Shown: positions 8,471 through 18,500, counted from the stretch's first letter. The stretch: DNA of 64,000 nt from G963663615 sp963663615 (GCA_963663615.1 OY760517.1:930001-994000), one strand, 5' to 3'. Numbers and translations are program-made. Notes: generated from the letters alone by a model not told the origin.

Positions 8471-10435
8471 ATGAAAGTCAAATCTTACAAGGATTGGAGT
8501 ATTTTCTCCAAAATCCTATCATTATCGGTTGCAATAGTTATAATATTTATTGTAATGTTTTTTTATTCCTTCCTTCCTTCATTTAAGGGAAGCTTAATAG
8601 AAAGCAAAAAAACTTCAGTACGACAGGCTGTTGAAGTAGCATATGATATTGTTACTGTTGCAGATGAGAAGTATAAGTCTGGTACAATTACTATGGAAGA
8701 AGCAAAGGAAGAGATCAAGAGCGGGTTACGTCAGCTAAGGTATAGTGGCTCAGAGTATTTTTTCATTATTGATACTGATTACACCATGGTGATGCACCCT
8801 ATTACACCGGAACTTAACGGTAAAAGAATGGGTGATCATGCTGATCCTGATGGGGTTCAGCTTTTTAAGGAAATGGTTGATGTTGGTAGAACAAAGGGTG
8901 AAGGTTTTGTTCAGTACAAATGGGAAAAAAGTAAAGGTAATATAGTTGGTAAAATTAGTTTCGTTAAGATGTTCAAGGAATTTAACTGGGTAGTTGGATC
9001 TGGTGTTTGGATGGACGATATTGATGAAGAAATTGCGAAAGTTGAAGATGATATTTTAATGTATTTGTTTTTCGTTATTATTTTTGCAATTGGTGTAGGT
9101 TTTATTACAGCACGTGCACTTTCAGTGCCGGTAAAATCGTTGGCTGAAGCAGCTGAAAAGGTTGCCGACGGCGATGTAAATGTAGCAGTTGATGTTAAAG
9201 CCAGAGATGAGGTCGGTAAACTTTCCGAATCGTTTAATCAGATGGTAAGCCAAATTAGAGAAACCCTCGCAGAAGTTGAACTAAAAAGCAAAGTTGCCGA
9301 AGATGCTGCTAAAGAGGCTGAAACACAGAAAGTTATTGCGGTTGAACAACAGGAATATCTTGCTGCAAGCACAAGATTGCTTCTTTCCGAAATGGAGAAA
9401 TTTTCATTTGGTGATTTAACAGTTAATGTTAATGCACTTAGAGATGGTGATGATGTTGCCAAATTATTTGAAGGATTTAACAATGCTGTTCTTAATATTC
9501 ACCAGATGATAAGCAATGTTACCGAATCAGTTCAGGCAACTGCAAGTGCAAGTAATCAGATTTCGGCTAGTACCGAGGAAATGGCAGCCGGTGCACAGGA
9601 ACAAAGTAGCCAGGCAAACGAAGTTGCTACTGCTATTGAACAGATGACAAGTACAATACTGCAAACAAGCCGTAACTCAATGAGTGCTTCCGAAAATGCT
9701 CGTAAGGCAGGATCAATTGCTCGTGAAGGTGGTAAAGTAGTTAAAGATACTGTTGATGGTATGAACAGAATTGCCGATGTAGTTAATTCAGCAGCTACTA
9801 CTGTTAAAAAACTTGGTAAAAGTAGTGATGAAATTGGCGAAATTATTCAGGTTATTAACGATATAGCAGACCAGACTAATCTTCTTGCACTAAATGCTGC
9901 TATTGAAGCTGCACGTGCAGGTGAACAGGGTAGAGGGTTTGCTGTTGTGGCAGATGAAGTAAGAAAACTTGCTGAACGTACAACTAAAGCTACTAAAGAG
10001 ATTGCTGGTATGATAAAACAGATTCAGGATGATACCAATGGTGCTGTTCAATCTATTGAAAAAGGTACCGAAGAAGTTGAAAATGGTAAAACTCTTGCAA
10101 ATAAAGCAGGTAGTTCTCTCGAAGAAATTATTTCTGCATCAACCGAGGTTGAGGATCTTATTAACCAGGTTGCTACTGCGAGTGAAGAACAATCATCTGC
10201 GGCAGAACAGATCAGTAAGAGTATTGAAGGTATTAACTCTGTAACTAATGAAACTGCTTCAGGTATTCAACAAATTGCAAGAGCTGCTGAAGACCTTAAC
10301 AGACTTACTGAAAATCTTCAGGCATTGATTTCAAGCTTTAAAATTGGAAATGATGGTCAAACAAATATGTTGAGCCAAAAATCTTCCAGTGATAATGGAG
10401 TTTACGGAAACGAATATAACTTACTAAACCAGTAG
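8471..10435 (+). CDS. Methyl-accepting chemotaxis protein with single-Cache sensor domain
   Basis: This 654-residue chemoreceptor has transmembrane segments at about 16-36 and 196-214 enclosing a periplasmic sensor of about 160 residues. The sensor's GSEYFFIIDTDYTMVMHP strand, the NGKRMGDHADPDG loop and the FNWVVGSGVWMDDID close match the sCache_2 family, which often binds small carboxylates. A HAMP domain (about 215-268), a coiled coil and the full signalling bundle with the conserved tip follow. It is not closely paralogous to the first MCP outside the signalling domain. A GGAG motif precedes the ATG. The cheW gene starts 13 nt after its stop, so the two are very likely co-transcribed and this receptor probably uses that CheW. 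Confidence 0.96.
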   Translation: MKVKSYKDWSIFSKILSLSVAIVIIFIVMFFYSFLPSFKGSLIESKKTSVRQAVEVAYDIVTVADEKYKSGTITMEEAKEEIKSGLRQLRYSGSEYFFIIDTDYTMVMHPITPELNGKRMGDHADPDGVQLFKEMVDVGRTKGEGFVQYKWEKSKGNIVGKISFVKMFKEFNWVVGSGVWMDDIDEEIAKVEDDILMYLFFVIIFAIGVGFITARALSVPVKSLAEAAEKVADGDVNVAVDVKARDEVGKLSESFNQMVSQIRETLAEVELKSKVAEDAAKEAETQKVIAVEQQEYLAASTRLLLSEMEKFSFGDLTVNVNALRDGDDVAKLFEGFNNAVLNIHQMISNVTESVQATASASNQISASTEEMAAGAQEQSSQANEVATAIEQMTSTILQTSRNSMSASENARKAGSIAREGGKVVKDTVDGMNRIADVVNSAATTVKKLGKSSDEIGEIIQVINDIADQTNLLALNAAIEAARAGEQGRGFAVVADEVRKLAERTTKATKEIAGMIKQIQDDTNGAVQSIEKGTEEVENGKTLANKAGSSLEEIISASTEVEDLINQVATASEEQSSAAEQISKSIEGINSVTNETASGIQQIARAAEDLNRLTENLQALISSFKIGNDGQTNMLSQKSSSDNGVYGNEYNLLNQ

Positions 10436-10448
10436 AGGTGATGATTAG

Positions 10449-10922
10449 ATGGAAGCCAATGAGCAGGAAAAATCTGAATTAATGCAACTTGTAAGTTTTA
10501 AGTTAGGAAATGAAGAATTTGGAGTTGATATACTCAAAGTTCAGGAAATTAACAGAATGATCGATATAACTCAGGTGCCTAATGCTCCTAAGTTTATTGA
10601 AGGTGTTATTAACCTGCGCGGTAAAGTAATTCCTGTTATCGATCTTAGAGTTAAGCTCAACATGAAGAGAGTAGATCATGATAACTCGACGAGAATCATT
10701 GTACTTGAAATTAATGAATCCACTACAGGTTTTATTGTTGACGAAGTTAATGAGGTGTTAAGGATTCCTACCAATATTATGGAACCACCCCCGGGGCTTG
10801 TTGCTGGTATTAACTCCGACTATATAAGATCTGTGTGTAAACTTGATGACAGGTTGCTTATTTTGTTAGACCTTGAGCGTGTTCTTAGCGTTGAAGAGAA
10901 AGATAATCTATCGAAAGTATAG
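10449..10922 (+). CDS. cheW: Chemotaxis adaptor protein CheW
   Basis: CheW couples chemoreceptors to the CheA kinase. The 157 residues cover one CheW domain: QLVSFKLGNEEFGVDILKVQ at the start, the NLRGKVIPVIDLR core motif and the DRLLILLDLERVL close. The length is standard for a stand-alone CheW. It follows the sCache MCP gene by 13 nt, with AGAGGTG before the ATG, and is followed by a strong terminator. No cheA, cheB, cheR or cheY is present in the window, so the rest of the pathway must be elsewhere. Confidence 0.96.
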   Translation: MEANEQEKSELMQLVSFKLGNEEFGVDILKVQEINRMIDITQVPNAPKFIEGVINLRGKVIPVIDLRVKLNMKRVDHDNSTRIIVLEINESTTGFIVDEVNEVLRIPTNIMEPPPGLVAGINSDYIRSVCKLDDRLLILLDLERVLSVEEKDNLSKV

Positions 10923-10935
10923 ATGTTACATTAGC

Positions 10936-10966
10936 GCCCCCGGTTTTTATCGGGGGCATATTTTTT
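10936..10966. terminator. Strong terminator between cheW and the convergent hybrid kinase gene
   Basis: GCCCCCG (10936-10942) and CGGGGGC (10951-10957) form a GC-rich 7-bp stem with an 8-nt loop. The plus strand continues with ATATTTTTTAT. The minus-strand kinase gene stops at 10965, so the stem also lies just beyond that stop. Confidence 0.85.
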
Positions 10967-12998
10967 ATATACTTTCTATTAAATTTATAAGCTCTTTTTT
11001 GCCAAATGGTTTTGTAAGATAATGGGTAAAACCCTTACTCATTATATCTTCTCTTTCCGATTTTTGTGTAAATGCCGAAACTGCTACTTTTGGTATATCT
11101 GCAAATTGACTTTCGTTATTAATAAGTTCTACTACTTCCAGACCTGCCATCGCACTTTCAAGACTAACATCAATCATAATCAGATCGTAATTTATTTTAA
11201 GCATACTACGTACTGCATCTTCAGCATTATCGAAATTATAGAGGTTATATTTGTTTGCGAGTATAAGGTTTGCAAATTCGCGACTGGCAAAATCATATTC
11301 AAGATATAATATTGTTTTTTTATCAGCTACAATTCTTTGGTGCAAGTCAGTATGTCTTATATCAAACTTTACCTTACCATTAACGTCAATATCTTTTTCA
11401 TTAAGCTTAGGAATGTAAACATGAAATTCGGAGCCTTTACCCGGTTCGCTAATTACATCAATTCTACCCCGGAAAAATTCAATATATTTTTTTACTATTG
11501 TTAGTCCTAGTCCAATCCCTTCAAAATTTCGCGTTGAACCTTCACTTGCTTGTCTGAACTCACTAAATATTGTCTCAATTTGTTCTTCATGAATCCCTAT
11601 GCCTGTATCTTTAACTGAAATTTTTACCCAGTTTTGTGAAAGCATATTTGATTTTGATACTGAAACTTTAATTGACCCTGTATCCGTGAATTTTATTGCA
11701 TTACGGATGAGGTTGTCTATAACTGTACCCAGCATTTGTTCATTAAGAATTGCCATTTGCAACTCATTACTAATATCAAGACTGTAGCTTAAATTCTTTT
11801 CTTCAATTTTGTTTTTGTACTCCATAAATCTGGAGTGAGTAACACTGTTAACAATAACAACTTTTTCATTAATATTTATTTCTCCTTTTTCAATTTGCGA
11901 AATATCCAGTAGCAGATTTAGTGTATCAAGTAAACGTTTACCACCTTTATGAATAATTTCCAGCATACGATGTTTTTCTTCATCGCTAATTTCTTCCATT
12001 AAAAATTGAGAGAAACCTAGGATACCAATTAGAGGTGTACGTAGTTCGTGACTCATATTAGCAAGGAAGTTCGTTTTTAGCTGATTCATTTCAACAGCAT
12101 TTTCTTTTGCTGTAAGCAGTTGTTCTTCAATTATTTTTTGCTGACTAACATCGCGCAAAATTCCCTGGAGTACAAGGTTGCCATCCAGTGCCATTATTTT
12201 AGCTGATGACTGTACAGGTATTTTTTTCCCGTTTTTGGTTATAATGTTATTAAAAAAGCTATCGAGTGAAGCAGCTTCACCAGGTTTGGAAATTACCTTG
12301 TTTCTGTTTTTGGTTTCGTTATTGGTATTTGTATAGAAGAGTTTATTTTGTGGTACTTGTAATAATTCGTTCCTTTCATATTCAAAAAGCTTTTCGGCAG
12401 CAGGGTTGGCATCAAAAATAGTTCCTGTATTAACATCTACCAAAATTATAGCTTCGGGGGCATTTTCAAAAAGTGCCCTATACTTTCGTTCGCTTTCCAC
12501 AATTTTTATGTTGGCTTTTTCCAGTTCATCAACTTTATCCTTAAGTTGTATTGTGCGTTCACTAACTTTTTTATCCAGAATCTGGTTCATATTTTCAAGT
12601 TGTTTCTGGTAGTCAACAAGTCTTAGCTGAGTTCTTATTCTGCCTAAAACCTCTTCCTGTTTAAGTGGTTTAACAATATAATCAACAGCACCAAGTTCCA
12701 GTCCCTTAACCTTATCAACTGTTTCGCTTAGGGCACTCATAAATATTACGGGTATTTTTTCGGTTTGTTTATTCTTTTTTATTTCCTCACAAAAAGTATA
12801 ACCGTCCATTACGGGCATAATAATATCGAGTAGAATGAGGTCCGGAATATTCTCTTCGATAATTTCCAGGGCAATTTGTCCGTTTTCCGCAGCAAACACT
12901 TCATAATAATTATTTAGCAAAGTGAACAGGATACTGAGATTTTCAGGTTTATCATCAACAATAAGTATTTTATGCTTTTGGGAAGATAGCTCTGTCAT
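10965..12998 (-). CDS. Hybrid sensor kinase: receiver-PAS-kinase-receiver
   Basis: This soluble 677-residue protein starts with a receiver domain (about 8-125; phospho-acceptor Asp in LILLDIIMPVMDGY, Lys in VDYIVKPL). A short coiled coil and one PAS domain (about 165-290, closing RDVSQQ) follow. The kinase core has NMSHELRTP with His317, the N box NLIRNAIKF, DTGIGI and GIGLGLTIVKK. A second receiver-like domain (about 560-677) keeps an Asp in LIMIDVSLE and the Lys in HYLTKPFGKKE but has only a partial acidic pocket. The start codon overlaps the stop of the upstream membrane kinase gene as TAATG, so the pair is translated together and probably forms one phosphorelay. Confidence 0.93.
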   Translation of the reverse strand: MTELSSQKHKILIVDDKPENLSILFTLLNNYYEVFAAENGQIALEIIEENIPDLILLDIIMPVMDGYTFCEEIKKNKQTEKIPVIFMSALSETVDKVKGLELGAVDYIVKPLKQEEVLGRIRTQLRLVDYQKQLENMNQILDKKVSERTIQLKDKVDELEKANIKIVESERKYRALFENAPEAIILVDVNTGTIFDANPAAEKLFEYERNELLQVPQNKLFYTNTNNETKNRNKVISKPGEAASLDSFFNNIITKNGKKIPVQSSAKIMALDGNLVLQGILRDVSQQKIIEEQLLTAKENAVEMNQLKTNFLANMSHELRTPLIGILGFSQFLMEEISDEEKHRMLEIIHKGGKRLLDTLNLLLDISQIEKGEININEKVVIVNSVTHSRFMEYKNKIEEKNLSYSLDISNELQMAILNEQMLGTVIDNLIRNAIKFTDTGSIKVSVSKSNMLSQNWVKISVKDTGIGIHEEQIETIFSEFRQASEGSTRNFEGIGLGLTIVKKYIEFFRGRIDVISEPGKGSEFHVYIPKLNEKDIDVNGKVKFDIRHTDLHQRIVADKKTILYLEYDFASREFANLILANKYNLYNFDNAEDAVRSMLKINYDLIMIDVSLESAMAGLEVVELINNESQFADIPKVAVSAFTQKSEREDIMSKGFTHYLTKPFGKKELINLIESI

Positions 12999-15900
12999 TA
13001 TTTATCCATTCTGTATTCTAAATATTCTTTTATTTTTTTTGTTTCGAACTGATTAGCCATAGTTCTTAACTTACCTACAAAATTGTTGTATTCATTGTTT
13101 TCTTGCAAGATGGTATTTAGGTGTTGATGGAAACGGGAAAAATTTCTGTTTGCAATATAACCCAGTAAAAATTTTAATTCATTGTTCGAAGGAGCTTTTT
13201 CTTCAATTTGCTGCTCTGTTTTTTCATGTTTCCAATTAATATTCAGATGTTTTTTTATCTTGGTTAACAATTCATCTTTTTTAACAGGCTTCAAAATAAA
13301 ATCATCTACCAGTTCAACATCATCAAACGTATATTCATCGTACCTGGAGGATGCACTTACTATTATACCGGGAATGTTCATTTTTGTTTTTATTTCTCTA
13401 ATTGCTTCAGCTCCGTTAAGTTGGGGCATCTTTTGGTCGAGCAGTAACAGGTTAACCTTGTTTTTAATGGCTTGTTCAACGGCTGCTGCACCGTTTTCGG
13501 CTTCAATAATTTCAAATCCCAATGGTTGAAGCATTCGTTTAATTACCATTCGGTTTGTTTTTACATCGTCGGCAACCAATATTTTTCTTTCTGTTTCGTG
13601 GTATCCAACAATTTTTTCTTTTGGTGGTATTTCTTCCTGTTTTATTGGGTCTTCCTTTACAGGAATGCTAAAATAAAATTTGCTTCCTTTGCCAACTGTA
13701 CTTTTAACCATTAAATTGCCTCCCATCAGATTAACCAGGCTTTGTGATATAGCAAGACCAAGTCCAGTTCCATCTGCTTTATTTACATGGTCGCTCAATT
13801 GCTTAAATGGTGAAAATATTTCATCAAATTTATTTTCCGGAATTCCTATACCGGTATCGCTAACTTCAATACTCAAATGACCCTCTTCACACTCTACCAA
13901 TAATTCTATAAAACCCTTTTCGGTAAATTTGATTGAATTATTTAACAGGTTAAATAAAATCTGGTTTACCTTTCTCTCATCCAGCAGTAAAAATTTATGA
14001 GGAATACTGGATATTTTTGATTTAAATATTAGTCCCTGGCTTTCAGCTTTCATTCCAATTATTTTGGTTATATTTTCAAGTAATGCATGAATATTTACAG
14101 ATGATAGCTCCAGCTCAATTTTATCGGTTTCAATTTTTGAAATATCCAGAATGTCGTTTATCAGATTTAGGAGGTGTTCCCCACTTTTCTGAATAATAGA
14201 AATTGCATCAACGTATTTTTCATCCATATCTTTATCGGAAAGCAAAACTTGTGTATAACCAAGTATTCCGTTGAGCGGAGTTCTTAGTTCGTGACTCATA
14301 TTAGCGAGAAATCTACTTTTTGTTTTATCTGCTACCAGGGCAGCATCTTTTGCATCTCTTAGCTCAAGTTCATTACGTTTTCTGTCACTAATATCGCGTA
14401 TCGAACCTTCTACCCTAACCGGATTATTGCTGTTATCGAATATAAGGCGACTATTTACAGAAGCCGAGATTGGTGAACCGTCCTTTCTTTTTAGTTGAAT
14501 TTCGAAATCATTTACAGCTTTATCTTTGTAAAGCTGACGAATAAATTTTTCCCTGTCTGAAGGATTCTTATAAAGTATGGTAACATTTTCACCAATAATA
14601 TCTTCGGGCTTCCAACCAAAAAGATTTTGAGCAGAAGGAGAAATTATTTCCACATTACCGGAAATATCTGTTCTGTAATAAACGTCCAGAAATGTTTCGA
14701 ATATTCCTCTAAATTTTTCTTCTTCCTGGGATAATCTTACTTGTGCTTCTTTAAGATCGGTAATATCAACAGCCATTTCAAATCTTACAAGTCGTCCGTC
14801 AACCCATGGTATAGCCCGATCAAAAATACGATACCATCTATTGTTGGTTGTATTTATAAATTCCCAAATAACTGGTTCATCAGTAATTACCCTGTTTTTT
14901 ATCAGTTGGTCATTGGTACAAAATTCGCAGGGACCTGTTTGACCAGTTTGAAGATTTTGCCAGCATGTTTTACCCTGAACATCACCAAATGCTTTTTTGC
15001 CAGCGTTGTTAATAAAAAGTATCTCGTATGTATTAAAATCAGCAACATATATAAATGCATCTATACTATTAAGAACTGTAAGAAACCTTTCGTGCGAATA
15101 CTTTAATCGTTCTTCAGTTCTTTTTTTTGAAGTTACATTTCTTATGATAGTAAGTGTATTTTTACCGGGTAAAGGAGCAAACCGCAATTCGTAGTATTGA
15201 GAATTTACTTTATCGAAGTAATCGAAAAGAGCAATTTTTCCCTTTTCGTGAGTTTCTTTTATTTTGTTTTCAATATTTGCGGCAACTTCAGTTGGAAAAA
15301 CCTCGAAGTGGGTTCGACCTTTGAAGGTTGATTCATAAATTTCTTTTTCAGCCCGGTTACCGTGGTAAATATCGATATACTTCCCGGTATTATCTTGGAA
15401 AACCGTTACATCCGGATAAGAGTTAAGGAGCATTCGTTGGCGTTCTTCGCTTTCCTTGTGTTGTTGCAATAATTGTTTTCTGCTTCTGTTACCCATAAAA
15501 AATATCAGGGTAACAAGAAGGATGATAGCACTGAAGCTAAAGACTATTCGCAAGGAAGTGTTTTGGGTGGCGTATATATATTTATCAGCATCGAACGAAA
15601 ACAGAATGCCAAATTCATTATTGAACAAATTAATCGGGTAGTATGCACTTAGGAGTTTGTATTCTTTTTTGTTGGTTAAAAGTGAATGGTAGATAATACC
15701 TTCGTAGCCTTCTGAAATTTTAGCAGCAATTTCATCAATTTTTGAAATTGAAAGAACTTCCTTGTTGGCTGCCATTTCCGAATACTGTGTGTTTAGAAGG
15801 TTTTTGTTTTTGTCGATTAGAATTTTCCATGAGTTTTCACCAACAAAGTAATTTGCGAATTCGGATTCAACAAAACGTTCCAGATTTAATTCGATAGCAT

Positions 15901-16414
15901 AATTAAATCTGATAATCCCCTTATCATCATTTACCGGAACAATAAAAGTATATTTCCCGTCAAGTATTTTGTAAGCTTGCTTTTTCCTGAGCTTAAAATT
16001 ATTGAAAAGTTTTTGTGATTTGCCCCATTCGAAGTAGTTGTTGGGATATTTCCTGAATTCAATTTTTGAGTTTTCAGAATAGATTGAGATTGAGTTTATT
16101 AGATGTTGGTGATTAAAATAGTATTTTCTCAAACCGGAAATGTATTCCCCGTTACCTTTAAGAAAAGCTTCGGATAGGTTCAGGTTTTTGAATGAATTTG
16201 CAAAATATGCGGTTTGATCTTCAAATTCATATAAACTTGTGTTTATATTTAATCCACAAATACGAACCTGCTGTAATAAATTGTTTTTGGTTGTATCGTA
16301 TTGTGAGTTAAACAGCTCGGAGTATTCAACTGTAATATAAACTATCAGCACTAAAATTACAGTTATAATAACATATAGATACCCCGGTCTGTCTTTCGAT
16401 TTTTTAAGCTGCAA
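12998..16414 (-). CDS. Membrane-bound hybrid histidine kinase with extracytoplasmic Cache-like sensor
   Basis: This 1138-residue protein has transmembrane segments at about 13-31 and 285-306. They enclose a periplasmic domain of about 250 residues whose layout is like a double Cache sensor. Three PAS domains follow (about 330-430, 440-560, 565-690; each closes with a DIT, DIS or similar motif), and the middle one carries a Cys pair around GPCEFC. The kinase core has NMSHELRTP with His708, the N box NLLNNSIKF, DTGIGI and GTGLGLAIS. A receiver domain lies at about 985-1105 (Asp in LLLLDQKMPQLNG). The last about 30 residues are helical, too short for a full Hpt domain. The frame opens with TTG and no in-frame ATG lies near, so the start codon is probably TTG. 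It overlaps the next gene by one base. Confidence 0.92.
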   Translation of the reverse strand: MQLKKSKDRPGYLYVIITVILVLIVYITVEYSELFNSQYDTTKNNLLQQVRICGLNINTSLYEFEDQTAYFANSFKNLNLSEAFLKGNGEYISGLRKYYFNHQHLINSISIYSENSKIEFRKYPNNYFEWGKSQKLFNNFKLRKKQAYKILDGKYTFIVPVNDDKGIIRFNYAIELNLERFVESEFANYFVGENSWKILIDKNKNLLNTQYSEMAANKEVLSISKIDEIAAKISEGYEGIIYHSLLTNKKEYKLLSAYYPINLFNNEFGILFSFDADKYIYATQNTSLRIVFSFSAIILLVTLIFFMGNRSRKQLLQQHKESEERQRMLLNSYPDVTVFQDNTGKYIDIYHGNRAEKEIYESTFKGRTHFEVFPTEVAANIENKIKETHEKGKIALFDYFDKVNSQYYELRFAPLPGKNTLTIIRNVTSKKRTEERLKYSHERFLTVLNSIDAFIYVADFNTYEILFINNAGKKAFGDVQGKTCWQNLQTGQTGPCEFCTNDQLIKNRVITDEPVIWEFINTTNNRWYRIFDRAIPWVDGRLVRFEMAVDITDLKEAQVRLSQEEEKFRGIFETFLDVYYRTDISGNVEIISPSAQNLFGWKPEDIIGENVTILYKNPSDREKFIRQLYKDKAVNDFEIQLKRKDGSPISASVNSRLIFDNSNNPVRVEGSIRDISDRKRNELELRDAKDAALVADKTKSRFLANMSHELRTPLNGILGYTQVLLSDKDMDEKYVDAISIIQKSGEHLLNLINDILDISKIETDKIELELSSVNIHALLENITKIIGMKAESQGLIFKSKISSIPHKFLLLDERKVNQILFNLLNNSIKFTEKGFIELLVECEEGHLSIEVSDTGIGIPENKFDEIFSPFKQLSDHVNKADGTGLGLAISQSLVNLMGGNLMVKSTVGKGSKFYFSIPVKEDPIKQEEIPPKEKIVGYHETERKILVADDVKTNRMVIKRMLQPLGFEIIEAENGAAAVEQAIKNKVNLLLLDQKMPQLNGAEAIREIKTKMNIPGIIVSASSRYDEYTFDDVELVDDFILKPVKKDELLTKIKKHLNINWKHEKTEQQIEEKAPSNNELKFLLGYIANRNFSRFHQHLNTILQENNEYNNFVGKLRTMANQFETKKIKEYLEYRMDK

Positions 16415-16517
16415 TGTGTTGTCCCGTAATGCTCTACACTTCCAGTTGTATTATCGAAACAATTCCCTAATTATTAAGAATTTCAGGTAATAATTGATAG
16501 GCGTATTTTAGTGTATA

Positions 16518-16548
16518 TTGACATTCTGCGAATTTAACTTTACCTTTA
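16518..16548 (+). promoter_or_regulatory. Probable FCB-type promoter of the NMO-like gene
   Basis: TTG (16518-16520) is followed after 20 nt by TACCTTTA (16541-16548), one base off TAnnTTTG. Transcription would start near 16555, giving a leader of about 100 nt before the ATG at 16657. Confidence 0.4.
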
Positions 16549-16656
16549 AAACTTCATTAAGTCTGCGTTCCACAGCTAGCCGGCATCAGCTAAATTCTGA
16601 ATTGATTGCTTTCTCAATGGATCAGGACAATTTACTCACTAAATAAGATAAATATT

Positions 16657-18474
16657 ATGGCAAGGGTACATACATTTCATATACCCGTAATGGGGTTAGG
16701 ATATACAATAGATACACCTTTGAAGGTTGCTCAATATGGAATTGATTCTGTAATATCAATTGTTGACGATGTTTTGGTTGAAAAGTTCAGAAAATACCAT
16801 TGCGAGGCGAATAATAAGGCTTACGAAGAAATTACGATTAAGGATGATGATTACAGAGCTGACAGGATTAGGAGTTATCTTAATCTGATAAATGAGCTTA
16901 CGGAACAAAAGTTTGATGCCTTGAAGAAAACTATTGCCTACACTATAGATACAAATTCAGATAAAATTATTAAGTATTTCGATATGCTTCCGGATGGTTC
17001 GGGGCTATATAATGATCTACTTAAATTTTGTGAAAAGTTACCAACTTCCGAAGAGATTTATGAGTGGTTGAACAGAAACCTGGAAGCGGGAAGTATTGAT
17101 GTTAATATTATGACAAAGCTGGATAAGGATAATTATAATAAAAATGAAAAGTTACCAACTCGTTATAATGATGCTCATGCTGCTTTACGAGGATTTGCAG
17201 AAAGTGAATTAAATTCGGGGTTAGTGCTTTCTGCTGGTATGAATCCAAGGTTGTATTCATACATGGCTGAATTTGATGATTTTTACCCGGATGCTGATGG
17301 TAATATTAGAAAGAGAATAATTCTAAAGGTTAGTGATTATCGCTCAGCGTTAATTCAGGGCAAATTTTTGGCGAAAAAAGGTTTGTGGGTATCGGAGTTC
17401 AGAATTGAATCGGGACTGAATTGTGGCGGTCATGCCTTTGCCAGTGATGGTTATTTAATGGGTCCGGTTATGGAAGAGTTCAAGAATCGTAGAGAAGAAT
17501 TAACTTTACTCCTTAAAGGTATGGTTGATGATGCTCTTGTCTCACAAAACAAACCTGTACCTAAAGAGCTTTCCTTTAAGGTTACTGCTCAGGGTGGGGT
17601 TGGCACTGCCGAAGAACATAATATGTTGCTTGAATATTATGATATGGATTCTGTTGGCTGGGGAACTCCATTTATGCTTGTTCCGGAAGTTACCAGAGTT
17701 GATAAAAAAACATTGGAGCAGATGGTTAATGCCAGGGAGGATGATCTTTATTTAAGTCCTATCTCTCCGGTTGGTGTACCTTTTAACAGTTTGCGGGGTG
17801 CCTCAATGATAAACAAAAAACAGGCACTAATTGATAAAGGCAGACCGGGCAGCAGTTGTCCAAGGAAGTTTGTTCAGCTAAATAAGGAGTTTACTGATAA
17901 AGCAATTTGTACCGCATCCCGACAGTATCAGCATCTGAAAATTGAGGAACTGGATAAACAGAATCTTACTAAAGCCGAATATAAAAAAGAATTTGATGCA
18001 ATTACTGTTAAGGAATGTATTTGTACCGGTTTGGGAGCATCAGCCCTTATGTCGAAGAATCTTGATATTAAAACTGAGGGTGAGTACGTAACAGTTTGTC
18101 CGGGACCTAACCTGGCTTATTTTGATAAAATAAGTTCGTTGAAGGAAATGGTGGACCATATTTACGGAAAAGTTAATATAATGAGCAGAACAGACAGACC
18201 AAATATGTTCATTAAAGAGCTTTGGCTTTACATAAATTATCTTGAAGATAAAATTAAAAGCATAAAAGGTAAACCTACTGAAAAGGATGGTAAGTATTTT
18301 AACAAGTTCTTAAGCAATCTTGGTGATGGTATTGGCTATTATAAAGATTTATTCGGGTCGTTGAGTGTGTTTAAATCCCAAAGGGAAAAATTAGCTAATG
18401 CACTTACCGATGCAAAACAATATATAGAGAAGCTTGAAGATAAAATTCGCAAAAAAATTGATGTTGCTGCATAA
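16657..18474 (+). CDS. Large nitronate-monooxygenase-like TIM-barrel protein with a cysteine cluster
   Basis: This 605-residue protein is unnamed to me. Its first part resembles the FMN-dependent nitronate monooxygenase/2-nitropropane dioxygenase barrel. IPVMGLGYTIDTPLKVAQYG matches the first strand and helix. GLNCGGHAF occupies the place of the GGH phosphate/substrate motif. KVTAQGGVGTAEEHNMLLEY followed by GWGTPFMLVPE matches the C-terminal FMN phosphate-binding region. A C-terminal region has five cysteines (C401, C418, C454, C456, C481) that could hold a metal or Fe-S cluster, and the tail is helical and charged. An insertion at about 35-180 is not explained by the family. I chose ATG 16657 because the conserved strand begins right after it. 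The flavin fold is inference from motifs; the substrate is unknown. Confidence 0.7.
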   Translation: MARVHTFHIPVMGLGYTIDTPLKVAQYGIDSVISIVDDVLVEKFRKYHCEANNKAYEEITIKDDDYRADRIRSYLNLINELTEQKFDALKKTIAYTIDTNSDKIIKYFDMLPDGSGLYNDLLKFCEKLPTSEEIYEWLNRNLEAGSIDVNIMTKLDKDNYNKNEKLPTRYNDAHAALRGFAESELNSGLVLSAGMNPRLYSYMAEFDDFYPDADGNIRKRIILKVSDYRSALIQGKFLAKKGLWVSEFRIESGLNCGGHAFASDGYLMGPVMEEFKNRREELTLLLKGMVDDALVSQNKPVPKELSFKVTAQGGVGTAEEHNMLLEYYDMDSVGWGTPFMLVPEVTRVDKKTLEQMVNAREDDLYLSPISPVGVPFNSLRGASMINKKQALIDKGRPGSSCPRKFVQLNKEFTDKAICTASRQYQHLKIEELDKQNLTKAEYKKEFDAITVKECICTGLGASALMSKNLDIKTEGEYVTVCPGPNLAYFDKISSLKEMVDHIYGKVNIMSRTDRPNMFIKELWLYINYLEDKIKSIKGKPTEKDGKYFNKFLSNLGDGIGYYKDLFGSLSVFKSQREKLANALTDAKQYIEKLEDKIRKKIDVAA

Positions 18475-18500
18475 GTATAATAGATTGTAACAAAGTTTTT

